Positions 41,060-52,085 of a stretch of DNA of 64,000 nucleotides are shown in pieces; within the stretch, counting starts at the first letter, position 1; every line of letters begins with the position of its first letter. The position numbers were made by a program, and so were the translations under genes. A model generated the notes under the pieces. It worked only from the letters and a program-made list of their open reading frames with translations. It was not told where the DNA came from and ran no database searches. Source of the DNA: Argopecten irradians (Eukaryota > Mollusca > Bivalvia > Pectinida > Pectinidae). The stretch covers positions 558,001-622,000 of the forward strand of contig NC_091144.1 in NCBI RefSeq assembly GCF_041381155.1, read 5' to 3'.

Positions 41060-41660
41060 ATAAACATCGTACAAATGTATTTATTATACCTCACTCTCAT
41101 TTAGAATGTTCTGATTGGATTAAACTTGATCACATGACCTTGAATAACTTAGAGAAATAAACCCAGGGAAATAACCCATGAGGGTATAATTCCAGGACAA
41201 AAAACCTTTGAAGCTCCGCACGCGACTGGAAGTTGACGTCATCTGCAATGTCAACCAACAATGGCAACGCTGTTGCTATTTTTTGCAGCCCTACTAATTT
41301 AGCAATATTGGGAAATATCTTCATAAGTTGTTTTCTGTCATCTTCCAGAGATCTTTTTCTTTCACACCTCGACGTTTTATTGCAAGTTTACAAATCTTAT
41401 ATCCAGCCATTTTGAAATAAATTCGAAGAAATCCACGGCTGAAAGTCAATTTTCCGTACATAAAAAAATACTTGATATCTTCAACACAAATTCCGTTGTT
41501 TGCATCTTTTATAGTAAAACCAGTCAAATTTGTGAAAAAAATGTTAAAATTTTACCGAGGAAATAGAAATTTTATTGACGCCGTGACGTCACGAGGCTTT
41601 ATTGCATGGGTAGCCATGCAATACAGCCTTAGGCGACATGAGTGTATTGCCCTAGATTGA
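41060..41660. other. Possible dispersed repeat; two short minus-strand frames
   Basis: This stretch follows the MITE-like element directly. Two minus-strand frames of 64 and 68 codons (41,130-41,324 and 41,321-41,527) overlap slightly and could be read as pieces of one sequence, but I recognise no domain in either. TTCTGATTGG near 41,110 resembles the TTCTGATTGG in the foldback arm at 38,946, so part of this may belong to a related repeat. TGACGTCA-type sites occur at about 41,233 and 41,584. I do not call a gene. Confidence 0.3.
41582..41628. other. CRE-type palindrome followed by a 15-bp hairpin
   Basis: CGTGACGTCACG at 41,582-41,593 is a perfect 12-bp palindrome containing the CREB/ATF consensus TGACGTCA. 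It is followed at once by GGCTTTATTGCATGG (41,595-41,609) and CCATGCAATACAGCC (41,614-41,628). These pair at 14 of 15 positions around the four-base loop GTAG. The symmetry is seen directly; any binding or regulatory role is inference. Confidence 0.6.
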
Positions 41661-44600
41661 ATATTACACATGTCGGTATGAAAGGAAATTCGATGAATCC
41701 CTCCACAGAGCGCCAAAATTGTATAATATGTACAGAATATTGTTTTCTCTGCTGGTCGGGTGTTAGTTATAGACAATAATAATTGTTTATTATTCCAATT
41801 GGATCAGATGATATGTGTTTTTTTAATAATATTGATATTACACTTACCATCCCGAAAACAAACCCCTTAATAGCAAATTCAGCTATAAACTGAAATATTT
41901 ATCAGAAGAAAAAACTTCGTAGGCACGTAAACCTCTGGGAACCACACAGAAATAGATTTTGTCCTTTTACTTTTTGGAGGGGGTGCAGGTGCGGTGGGGG
42001 AACTAAATAAAGATCGTTGTGTATGATGGTCAGATGCCTGTAATAGTAAATGATAGATATACACTTAAAACGTTCACATTTATTTAGAAATTTCATTTTT
42101 GTTCGCGTGTTCAAATTAAACTTAGTTGGAACTTCACAGATGCCATTATCATTTCCTTATACTGTTATATACAGTATGCACTGCATATGATATTTTGGTA
42201 ACATTATTTACCCCTATTGCTAATATGACGATTCCGTTCGGCGATGAACATTCATTAATCTCAGTTCCCGCTTTACAACTTATCTGTTCAATGTCCAAAG
42301 AATATGGCCTTTCCTTAAATTACCGCTGAGGGTTTTAGGGATACTTATAGTACATACATAATTTTTATCGTGATTTACTAATATTACATATGAAGAAATG
42401 TTTACTAATATTAAGCAATCTTCCGTTTTTTTGACATTTTCTTAAACAGATAATAAAAGTGGAGGGACAATCCTTTTAAATTTGTCATCAATCACTGACC
42501 TATCTGAGCTCAATGATTTCAACACTCATAATAAGAATTGACAGACTTTGGTTATCGAACTTACTGTTTTTGCTACGCTTTAATGAAAACACGGTATACG
42601 GTAACAGGGTATGAGATAGAACAAATCATTACCATGCATGATGGACTCGATTGATAAACAATGAAGCAAGATTAAAGGTCAGTAGGCTTTCATCACAGAA
42701 TATAATTATAACTTTTAATACTTAATATCCGCTACTCACACACGTCAAAGGCCTATATTAATATGTTGGCATGTATACTTAATAGTAAAACTTCCTATTT
42801 ACCAAATACATCAATAATAATCACAAAACCGGACTATTTGTCTAAATAACATGAATACGTTCGTTTTAAGATTTATTTGAATATGTATGATACAAAATAG
42901 TTACGTTTAGTGGACATCTGTATGAAACGTTGTGATGGTATTCATAATTAATCAGTTATTAATACAGATAATGTAAATTATCCCAAAAATAATTCAATTC
43001 GTCTTTTTGTTTTTTAAGGAAAGAAATAAACGAGACCCGTATGAATTGCCCAAAATGACATTTTAGAGATAGAAATTTAATCATTAGGTTTGTAAACTCT
43101 TATATCACTTTCATATACAAGAGCAACGTCTCATCGTAACTATTGCTCTGATTATGTGACGGTATGTTTTGGTAGTTGTCTCCCTTCGGTCGAGTCTCTT
43201 TTTGCACAACACCTGCATGACGCCTGTGTATTCACTGTTCCAGTTTGTCGATTTTGTAATTAATGAGCCGGGATACAGAATAATTGATATTTCTTGGGTA
43301 AAACTAATGGCAATATTCCTGATAAAAATGTATCTTAAGATATTTCAGACGAATAAGACACGCGAAAACAGAATAAATTATAAAGTCTTAAGTACTGTAT
43401 GTGATTTACTAGTTGTAGCCTGGTATCAAACATAAGTTAGTAAAACTAGCATAAACGAAAATGGGCGACGTAACTGAGTCATCCCTCTGGTGATTTTTAA
43501 CATCTACATGTCTACACAAAGAATAATTACAGACATCAGCTGCCGTGATTAACTTGGAGCTGTGACTTTTAAAAGTACACATTAATAATTAAGTGAGGAT
43601 GGGTTATCAAATGGAGCGGCAATATTTCTGAAAAGTCTGTTATTATTACAAATGCAGGTTCACATTGCCTGGTTACCTCCCTTCTTTTACTAAATACTAT
43701 AAATTGGAGGCTAGTAGACCTTCCAGTATTCCCTCCCGTGTAGGAAATACCTAGATGATTTGAATTGAATTGAGTTTACAAAGAAGCAAATTCTACATGT
43801 AACATATCGGGTGATTTACAAAACACCAGAGGAACTTGTGTATAATTCTGTAACCATACGTTTTTAGAATTTTCCTTATTTTTTTTAAAATAACTTCTCA
43901 CATGGAAATAAATCCGTTGTTCGGAGAAAACTGTTTCCTTGTATTATTTTTCTCATCAGTTGTATTATCTAAGAATTAATGTATCTTTCTTGAGGTTCTA
44001 TCGAAGAATAAGTTAAATAAGGTATCGATATTTGAAATGGACCGCGAACCACGATAATAGCACTTATGGCAATAAACCATATAGTGCGGTTATCGGAGGG
44101 CACCTGTTGATTTGGTAACGTGATACCTAAAAAGTTATGTCAGAATTGCTGACGAGTTATCCCCCCTTTTTAAATGAAGACAACCTGGTACAACGACAGC
44201 TTTGATAGAGGCTAAGTTTATGTGAAAAAAAATAATTGGTTTGAACACTCAATTTCTTCAAAATTTCAATGCATTTCTTTTGTTTGATATCTAATGTATG
44301 CCTTTAATCTGATTTTGGATTGATTTCTCAAATATATTCTGTTAGATGGGAATGGATATATTTCCCTGTCACTGACTTCATAATCCGGCATGGCGCCGGC
44401 GTGGTCGATAGTTTGGCAAAGTATTAAAAGTAAAGTCAATTTTTGTGTGATACATAATGAATGCATCGAAATTAATAATTTGTATATTTCATTGTTTTGA
44501 ATCTGTTTCAGTATAGGATATTTCCTATGATATGCGACTCGGAATAATTTTGACGATCGTGAATGTACTTGGACCGAGTTATACTCTGTTGCCGAGATCT

Positions 44601-44989
44601 CACATACATTTGTAAATGCAGGCTAGCATGAATGTGATCGATCATTTAAATATTAAACAATTAATTGTAACCGCTAAACACTTTCTTGGAGACGATTGCG
44701 ACCGTATTGATTCACTTTACCCATTCGGGGCGAGATTCCCTGTTGGGTCGAGTTTACCTAGCGGTCATGACCTATATATTTCGGTCAAGTCGGCGTCCCA
44801 ATGTGAACCGTTTCTGTACATGTACAGAAATGTTATGGTTAAATTGAACAGTAGGCCTACTTGTAATTTTTTTTAATTGGGGGATGTTTTTGATTTCACA
44901 ATCGTAAACAAAGCAGTATTTTAATAATGGTATACCATACATTATGTGTTATAATTATTAAAATATCAAAAAGGTGTTCTAATCACACA
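41661..44989. other. Unique AT-rich spacer, no supportable gene
   Basis: Over 3 kb of non-repetitive sequence with frames under about 90 codons. The longest are 43,169-43,435 (88 codons) and 44,616-44,876 (86 codons), both on the plus strand, with no domain I recognise. The second lies shortly upstream of the retrotransposon relic and could belong to its leader or be chance. No tandem repeats or RNA genes were seen. Confidence 0.4.
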
Positions 44990-47575
44990 TTTTGTTTTTT
45001 TTTATTCATGCATGAATGCATCCGTAGCGAGACCCCTATAGCTATAATGTATAAAGCGAAAAGACGGAAGAGGACAGGAGCACCAACAGTGCCTGCAGAA
45101 GTTGAGTCGGTGGCGTCGACAGTTGGGCCTAGTCATGGGACTATTTCAGGACCTCTTGCAACTGGGAGTGGAACTGATCATTCTTTGCCACCTGAGCTAC
45201 CTGCAGCAGCACCACCTCCTGTATTACAAGACCCGGGTACGTCCTTTGGTGTAATGCCAACCCCTATTGCAAGTGTTAATGATATGTTAGGCTTGCATGT
45301 ATCTGTTTCAGTGAAGCATAAGATTACAAATGGAGAGTATGTTGAACTTTCACTATTGTTGTCTAACTCAATGGGAGATTCCCATCAGGCTCATAGTATA
45401 TCTCTAGTTGATTGGGAGCTTCTTATCAAACCAAAAAAAATCAATATCGTAAGATTTCTGACATCAGTAAATGGACAGATGCATTCATTATATATATCAG
45501 CATTTATACAGCAGTGCACCCAGAACAGTTGCATGGGTTGTTAAAATACATGCAGGTTGTTCGCCTGGGGGCTCATGGATGTGGTGGCATGGACTGGATC
45601 AAATATGATGAGCAATACAGGTTAAGAAAGGCTCTTAATCCCCAAGGGGCATGGGGCATTATTGACAATGAATAATACTTGTTATATATGCAGCCACAGT
45701 GGGTCCCCCTACCTCAGTCACAAAATCAAAATTCTAACGCCCTAAAATGTTTCGACTACAATTATAAAGGGAATTGTACACGCCTATACTCTCACAAATG
45801 TATTAAGTGTAGTGGGGGCATGCTAGTATGAATTGTGTTAAAACCTTGAATACAGACAACCCATACTCTTTACGAAAAACAAACAACAATACAAAACAGC
45901 AAAGACAGGTGGGAAACAAGCAAGAATCACAAACAGGTGTGGACATTAGAAAAAGACACCAATAAAAATCACAGCTCTTAGTTACTGGGTGGCTAAGTAC
46001 CTAAAGTAAGTAGCAGTAGGGGACACAGCTTCTTGGGTGGTTTTTTAAAAATGGTTTTAGTATTCAATATCTAAGCTCGAGCATCCAGAAAGTGTTTACC
46101 CTTGGGTTGCTGAATTTCATGTAGTCTATTTTAAAAAGTTTTCAACATTTATTGAATGTGTAGGTAAGGAGAAGTGCAGTGAGCAAAGTCTAGATCAGTA
46201 TTTGGACGATTTTATATTTGATAGAAAAGAAAAATGTGATATATGGGCTAGGCTCATTTCTTCTTTCGAGAAACGTGCAATGAAATGTGTATACCCATAG
46301 CTGAGGATAAATCAGAAGGTCCAACTACAGTTTTGGTGTTTTAGGGTCTTGAAATTGACACTATTAAAATGGTAGTCAGGGTACCTTAGGAGAAAGTGAT
46401 ATCCCTCAGGTCAGAAATCGTAAAAGTGTTGGAAAGTAAAACTACAGGAATTACAGTCTCTGGCTGAGATTATGTCTTTTTGTGCAAACGCTATACCAAT
46501 AGCTAGGACCTTTACTCGGCTATGTTTGATGCAATGACAGGCATACAGAACTTTTATAAAGTAAGAATATCTGAGGAAATTAGAGCAGACTTGAAAAATG
46601 TGGTTGCTATTTTTAAAAGATGTTAATGGGTCCTGTTACTTTGCAGAGAGTTCTTGGCACATTAAACTAATGTGGATTTAGGTCTGTATATAGGTTATGC
46701 AGGGAATTGTGAATAAGTTTGTGGTGCCTGTTGGTGAAGTAATTGGATAGTTTGGTCGTATTAAGGTTTGAGCTCTAAGATTTTTTAATTTATTTTTGTA
46801 GACAATATTAGCTTGTAACTATAGTTTACTATACTGAATAACAAAACACCAAAGACACATTAAGTAATGCGATATATGTCTGTTAAAGGCTACTCGCACT
46901 CTACAGTTCAAATTTTTATTGGTTTGAGTTTTAATTGCAAGCTAGGTGGTCATGATGATCTTACTCAACAATTTATTGTTAAAAACCTGTTTGAGGGAAT
47001 TAGGAGAGATAGTGATGAAGGTGGTGACACCAGATTACCTATAACAGTAGACCTTTTGACTAGTATTATAAAGGTACTTCCCATTATTTGTAGCTCTTAG
47101 TATATTCATTAGCATTTTATTTCCCGGTAGGTGAAATCACAGTCAATAGTAAACACATGCCTTTCAGGGTTATCACATTTTTAGAAATGTCACTTCAAGA
47201 AAATGCTGCTACAATACACCTATCTTCAAAACCTGATCAATATAGCAAAGGTACTAACATCAAGCTACCAAGTAACGATGCCATTTATTGTCCAGTCGGT
47301 AATCTTAGCAGATATATGGCAGTTCGACTTAGGGTTCAGGGTCCATTACTAAGTCATTTTGGTGGTAGAGAAATATATCAATTTTCTAGTGTCCTTACAA
47401 ATGCATTCACTCTGAGGTTATAACAGTAGATACTGCAAAGCACATTCCTTCAGGATTGGTGCAACCACAACTGCGTCCCTATCTAATATGTCTACTGAAG
47501 CTAATATGGAATGTGGTAGGTGGAAATCAAGTATTTACAAGAGTTGCATACGAATACTAACACACACACAAAAAA
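44990..47575 (+). mobile_element. Broken DIRS-like tyrosine-recombinase retrotransposon
   Basis: Fossil copy of a DIRS-superfamily element on the plus strand. In order I see: a Gag-like region (about 45,040-45,850) with a proline-rich start, a WTDAF-type segment, a YDEQYRLR motif and a downstream Cys/His cluster; a short remnant of the reverse transcriptase/RNase H region (about 46,300-46,660) with an LGLEIDT-type motif; and a tyrosine recombinase (about 46,860-47,575) with an N-terminal SAM-like part (GYSHSTV, RLPIT) and a catalytic part (SKPDQ, HSFRIGATT, GRWKS). Most of the reverse transcriptase is missing. The copy is clearly broken, with on the order of ten or more breaks, and looks old. 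Its termini were not found, so both ends are approximate. Confidence 0.8.
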
Positions 47576-50500
47576 AAGTTTCCAAACGCTAGTTCCCCTC
47601 TCTCCTTTGAGGAATGATAGTTTTCCTCAACACCTTGCAAGTTGCATTAGAAAGCTTCCGAATGGCAAGTAATACATTCTTTCCAAATAATTAAGTCAGC
47701 TATGCTATGAATGATGAAGGCATTTTGGTCACAGCATTGTACCGTGAAATGTGTAGCCATCTTATTTGGTTTTCGTTTGGCTGTGTGAACATGCTACCTT
47801 TGGTGCACGTTCCTTTGGCAGATTTCGCGGTACATATTAATGATTTGTATTGATTAATTGGCATCATATTGATTATATATGCTGTTTATATTGACGTGAA
47901 TCAGTTGATATCTGTTTCCCAGTATCACTATTCATTATTGACATCTGATTGATTGATTGAATTTATTGTTTAATTGATTGTGGATGGTTTCCTAGAATCA
48001 ATCAATTTATTTGATTGATGGCTTGCTATTATGGTCTATTGATGGACCGGCGGCCATCTTAATTGGTGGATTACTGTTTTCCAGAATTGTATCAATTAAT
48101 TTGTGTTGCAATTTTGATTGAATTTGTTTGATGGCGTGCCATTATGGTCTATTGACAGACCGTACCGCCATATGTATATATTCATTAAAGCTGTGACCAT
48201 AAATCCAAAATTGAAATTCTTTGTTGTCTGTGCATCTAATGATAACTGAACAAGCGTCAAAATGGCTGTTCCATTTTGTGGATTAAATCAGCGTGGATAA
48301 ACGGTTCTCCTGCTCTAGCTTACGATGCTGGACCGCCGACGGTTCAAATTGTTCAATGGTGGAAATAGTGTAAAATAAGCAGCTTTTGCAACTTAACAAA
48401 AACACTTATTCGTCCGCTCATATTATTGATAAAAACACAATTGTCTGCAGTAGAGCATCTTGAAACAATGCTAATGCAGAGACCCTAAAAAATGAATCAT
48501 GAAAATTAGCTCCAACGTTCTGGCATCTATATAGACAACAGAAGACAGTTTAATGCGTAAATATTAAAATTTATTTCATTGGTTATTGATAATAATTTCC
48601 TTACTCCGTGAAGAAAATAACTGAAGAGATGGCACCATCTGCATATGTTGTGCACATAGAAGTGTGGTTATCCCCCCGACTACGCATTCTGTCTTTTGTT
48701 ACAGTATCGTTATACAATGTACGTAACGTGGACAGGGTTTCAGACATAATATCAAAACGACTGGATAATAGTATAAGTAGACAGCGTTCATTTCCAAGTT
48801 ACAGCTAATACAACGTTTGTACATTCGACTTTGGCACAATGAGATTTCCGTTAGAACAAATGGAAACATTTAGCTTTATAATCCGTTGTAGGTTTATTAC
48901 ATATACCGTTTCTATATAGCTAAGTATTATCCTTTTTTTAACGGAATGATTCGGTTTGTGCATGTTTCCTAATTTTTGTTAACGTGCTACCAATGATACA
49001 ACTGTATTTACGCTGGAGTTGAAAATGAAGCCAAAAATAAATTGCATTCACTATATATAAGTTGTTAAATGACAGTTTTACGACGATATACAAACAATAA
49101 AATTGGCCATCTTTTCACGTTTTTCTATGGCCGTGCAATCTACCGCAGTACTGTTCGAATGTGAGGAAGACCATTCCTGACGGCGCCACGAAAACCTTTG
49201 TTTTAGATTCAGTAGTTTTAACAGACATTTTCTGAAATATATCATTTTAATGAAATGTAAACTTTTGTCACGCATGCGGGCGACTGTGATAGTTGTATAC
49301 CTGTTTTATGGCCACGAGTGATGTTGTCTGTGTAAACATGCCACGACTGCACGTGTATACGAACGTACCGGCAGGTCTCTCACCATACACGTGCTCTCAT
49401 GACTCCATCATAGCTACGTGTAGGCTTGTGTTTGGTCTCGCTGGTCAATTTAAGAGTTGTATTATAATTAATAGGTATATTTAACAATTAAGGACGTTCC
49501 GAACAGTGATCGAATGCGCCATTCGTTCGGACCTCCTCGGGTCAATGCGTGCATTCGGAACTGCACATGAAAACTCTTTTGTAATTAAGATTATGAAGAA
49601 TAACGATCTATATATTATCCGTCAAACGATATCTTACCTTTTAACGTTAAAATCAGGATAGTATAGTCGATACACGGCGTATTTGTCGATAGTGTACTTA
49701 GTTCGGTTTGCCGAAAGCTTGATACCGGGATGAAAATCAAAGTTTTTACGGTAGGTGTAGGATCTAGTTTCGACATACTAGAAAAAAAATAATATTGTCA
49801 GATTTTTGAATTTGGCTAGGCTAATATAATATGAAGCTACATGTATCTTTTGAGAAGCAAATTACTTAACTCATACAAACGGATTGATATCTAGACCGAT
49901 ATGATCTCGATCTTGTACTGAATAAAATGAGATTTCATAACAATCAAGTGATTAAAACATTTTTTGTTCAACTCCGTTAAACTGTGAATATTTGACACTT
50001 AATATACATGTGTTTCAAGGGAGATGCATAATTAAATAAAGATATTCTAATTTTGCCGAGTAATCCTCAAGTATAAAACTACAGACACAGAAATATTGCC
50101 ATCTCTCCATTGCCCCACCTCTGCTTTTCGTTCAATTTGTACAAGCTAGTATATTTGAATATTGCGTATGTATATATCTACATGTATCATGTTTAGCTAA
50201 TATGATCTTCAATAAGCACTAACACGTTCGGGAAACATGACTTTATTTACTGTGTACATGTACGATAAGACATAGGCTTAACTACTGTAATTAGATGATG
50301 CATGTATTTCCTGTTTTGAGAATGATCAAATACTATCTTTCGAAAAAGCACACGTAAGCTAGTGTCAACAATAGTATTATATCTGTGAGAGAAACTAAAC
50401 ATGTACATGTAGGCATAGACTAATTATTTACCTGTCTACAGTAATCAGCTGAACGTACATTGTAGATCGAGGATTCAGAATGAGAGATTTTTATTAGCCG

Positions 50501-50809
50501 TATTGTACACTTGCCGTACAGGTTATATTGAGAATAAAAAAAAATCTGTTTTAGTTTACTTAGGATAATAAATATATATCAACATGTATAAGATATGCAG
50601 ATATCTTCTCAAAAATACATAAAAAGACATACAGTTGTGTATGATGACATCGATTTTATAGACATTGTTGTGATAAATTTGAAGTTATTAACTTCGATCG
50701 TTGTCACGTATTTTGATATTTTTTTCCGCTAAAACAATATAAAATCATGGATTGTCTAAAGGGTAATTAAATTGGAATCTTTACACGGAATTTTCCATAT
50801 TCATTTTTA
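47576..50809. other. Unique spacer with a small local duplication, no gene seen
   Basis: AT-rich sequence with only frames under 70 codons and no recognisable domain. The first few hundred bases could include the 3' part of the retrotransposon. A local duplication lies at 47,982-48,171. A short inverted pair, GTTCCGAA (49,495-49,502) and TTCGGAAC (49,554-49,561), brackets CG-rich sequence. Nothing else was supported. Confidence 0.4.
47982..48171. repeat. Two-copy imperfect direct repeat, about 110 bp
   Basis: ATTATGGTCTATTGA occurs near 48,029 and again near 48,141. Each is preceded by a TTGATGGC-T/G-TGC block and followed by GGACCGGCGGCCAT or AGACCGTACCGCCAT. The upstream parts also match: GGATGG-TTTCC-AGAATCAATCAATT against GGATTACTGTTTTCCAGAAT. 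The position just behind the recombinase relic suggests this may be an old 3' terminal repeat structure, but that is inference. Confidence 0.6.
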
Positions 50810-52085
50810 GCTCACCTGGCCCGAAGGGCCGGTGAGCTTATGCCATGGCGCGGCGTCCGTCGTCCGTCCGTCGTCGTCCGTCCGTCGTCCGTCCGTCAAC
50901 ATTTCCTTTAAATCGCTACTTGTCATAGAGTTCTGCATGGATTGTAACCAAATTTGGCCACAAACATCCTTAGGGGAAGGGGAACAGAACTTGTATAAAT
51001 TTTGGCTCTGACCCCCTGGGGGCAGGAGGGGCGGGGCCCAATAGGGGAAATAGAGGTTAATCCTATAAATCGATACTTGTCCTAGAGTTCTGCATGAATT
51101 GTAACCAAATTTGGCCAGAAACATCCTTTGGGGAAGGGGAACAGAACTTGTATAAATTTTGGCTCTGACCCCCCGGGGGCAGGAGGGGCGGGGCCCAATA
51201 GGGGAAATAGAGGTTAATCCTATAAATCGCTACTTGTCCTAGAGTTCTGCATGAATTGTAACCAAATTTGGCCAGAAACATCCTTTGGGGAAGGGGAACA
51301 GAACCTGTATAAATTTTGGCTCTGACCCCCCGGGGGCAGGAGGGGCGGGGCCCAATAGGGGACATAGAGGTAAATCCTATAAATCGCTACTTGTCCTAGA
51401 GTTCTGCATGGATTGTAACCAAATTTGGCCAGAAACATCCTTGGGGGAAGGGGAACAGAACTTGTATAAATTTTGGCTCTGACCCCCCGGGGGCAGGAGG
51501 GGCGGGGCCCAATATGGGAAATAGAGGTAAATCTGATAAATCGCTACTTGTCCTAGAGTTCTGCATGGATTGTAACCAAATTTGGCCAGAAATATCCTTG
51601 GGGGAAGGGGAACAGAACTTGTATAAATTTTGGCTCTGACCCCCGTGGGCAGGAGGGGCGGGGCCAATATGGGAATAGAGGTATATCCTATAAATCGCTA
51701 CTTGTCCTAGAGTTCTGCATGGATTGTAACCAAATTTGGGAAACATCCTTGGGGAAGGGGACAGACTTGTATAAATTTTGGCTCTGACTCCCCCGTGGGC
51801 AGGAGGGGCGGGGCCCAATATGGGAAATAGAGGTATATCCTATAAATCGCTACTTGTCCTAGAGTTCTGCATGGATTGTAACCAAATTTGGCCAGAAACA
51901 TCCTTGGGGTTAACAGAATTTGTGTAAATTTTGGCTTTGACCCCCTGAAGCAGACTGGGGCCCAATAGGGGAATTAGAGGTAAATATTCAAATTCATTCA
52001 GAACAGAAACAATGAACCTGTATTCAGAACATTACTAGGCATTACAAACCAGGTGAGCGATATAGGCCCTCTGGGCCTCTTGTTC
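50810..52085. mobile_element. Bivalve-type non-autonomous element with tandem-repeat core
   Basis: The left end GCTCACCTGG (50,810-50,819) is complementary to CCAGGTGAGC (52,049-52,058). Each end also carries a GGCCC/GGGCC stem: GGCCCGAAGGGCC at the left and GGCCCTCTGGGCC at the right. Behind the left end comes a CGTCCGTC-rich microsatellite stretch (about 50,849-50,898), then seven tandem copies of 157 bp, then a short unique right part. The plan of ends, microsatellite and a core of about 160-bp repeats resembles the pearl-type and Helitron-like non-autonomous elements described from bivalves. The assignment to that group is inference. The element is strikingly GC-rich against its surroundings. 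It has no transposase or other credible frame, and no target-site duplication was found. Confidence 0.75.
50911..52000. repeat. Array D, seven copies of a 157-bp unit
   Basis: The motif AATCGCTACTTGTCCTAGAG or a close variant starts at 50,911, 51,068, 51,225, 51,382, 51,539, 51,692 and 51,845. This gives periods of 157, 157, 157, 157, 153 and 153. A clean unit is 51,382-51,538. Each unit contains a G-rich block, GGGGGCAGGAGGGGCGGGGC, and the motif ACCAAATTTGGCCAGAAAC. The last copy is truncated and diverged. Overlapping minus-strand frames of 65-140 codons are shadows of the repeat. Confidence 0.93.

Noticed and set aside
41130-41527. Host gene on the minus strand from two abutting short frames
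   Set aside because: No recognisable domain, no visible splice logic, and it sits beside mobile elements; a dispersed repeat is at least as likely.
44341-44410. CCGGC/GCCGG pair as a terminator-like hairpin
   Set aside because: Five-base arms with a five-base loop are expected by chance, and bacterial terminators do not apply here.
44616-44876. 86-codon frame as an extra gene of the retrotransposon
   Set aside because: No similarity to Gag, methyltransferase or other DIRS parts that I can recognise; length is compatible with chance.
47550-47580. Short ACACAC run followed by poly-A as a retroposon tail
   Set aside because: It is only about 25 bases long, inside or next to the recombinase relic, with no LINE or SINE body upstream.
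50807-51901. Overlapping minus-strand frames of 65-140 codons over the 157-bp repeats
   Set aside because: Shadows of the tandem core. The same peptide recurs in different frames because 157 is not a multiple of three.
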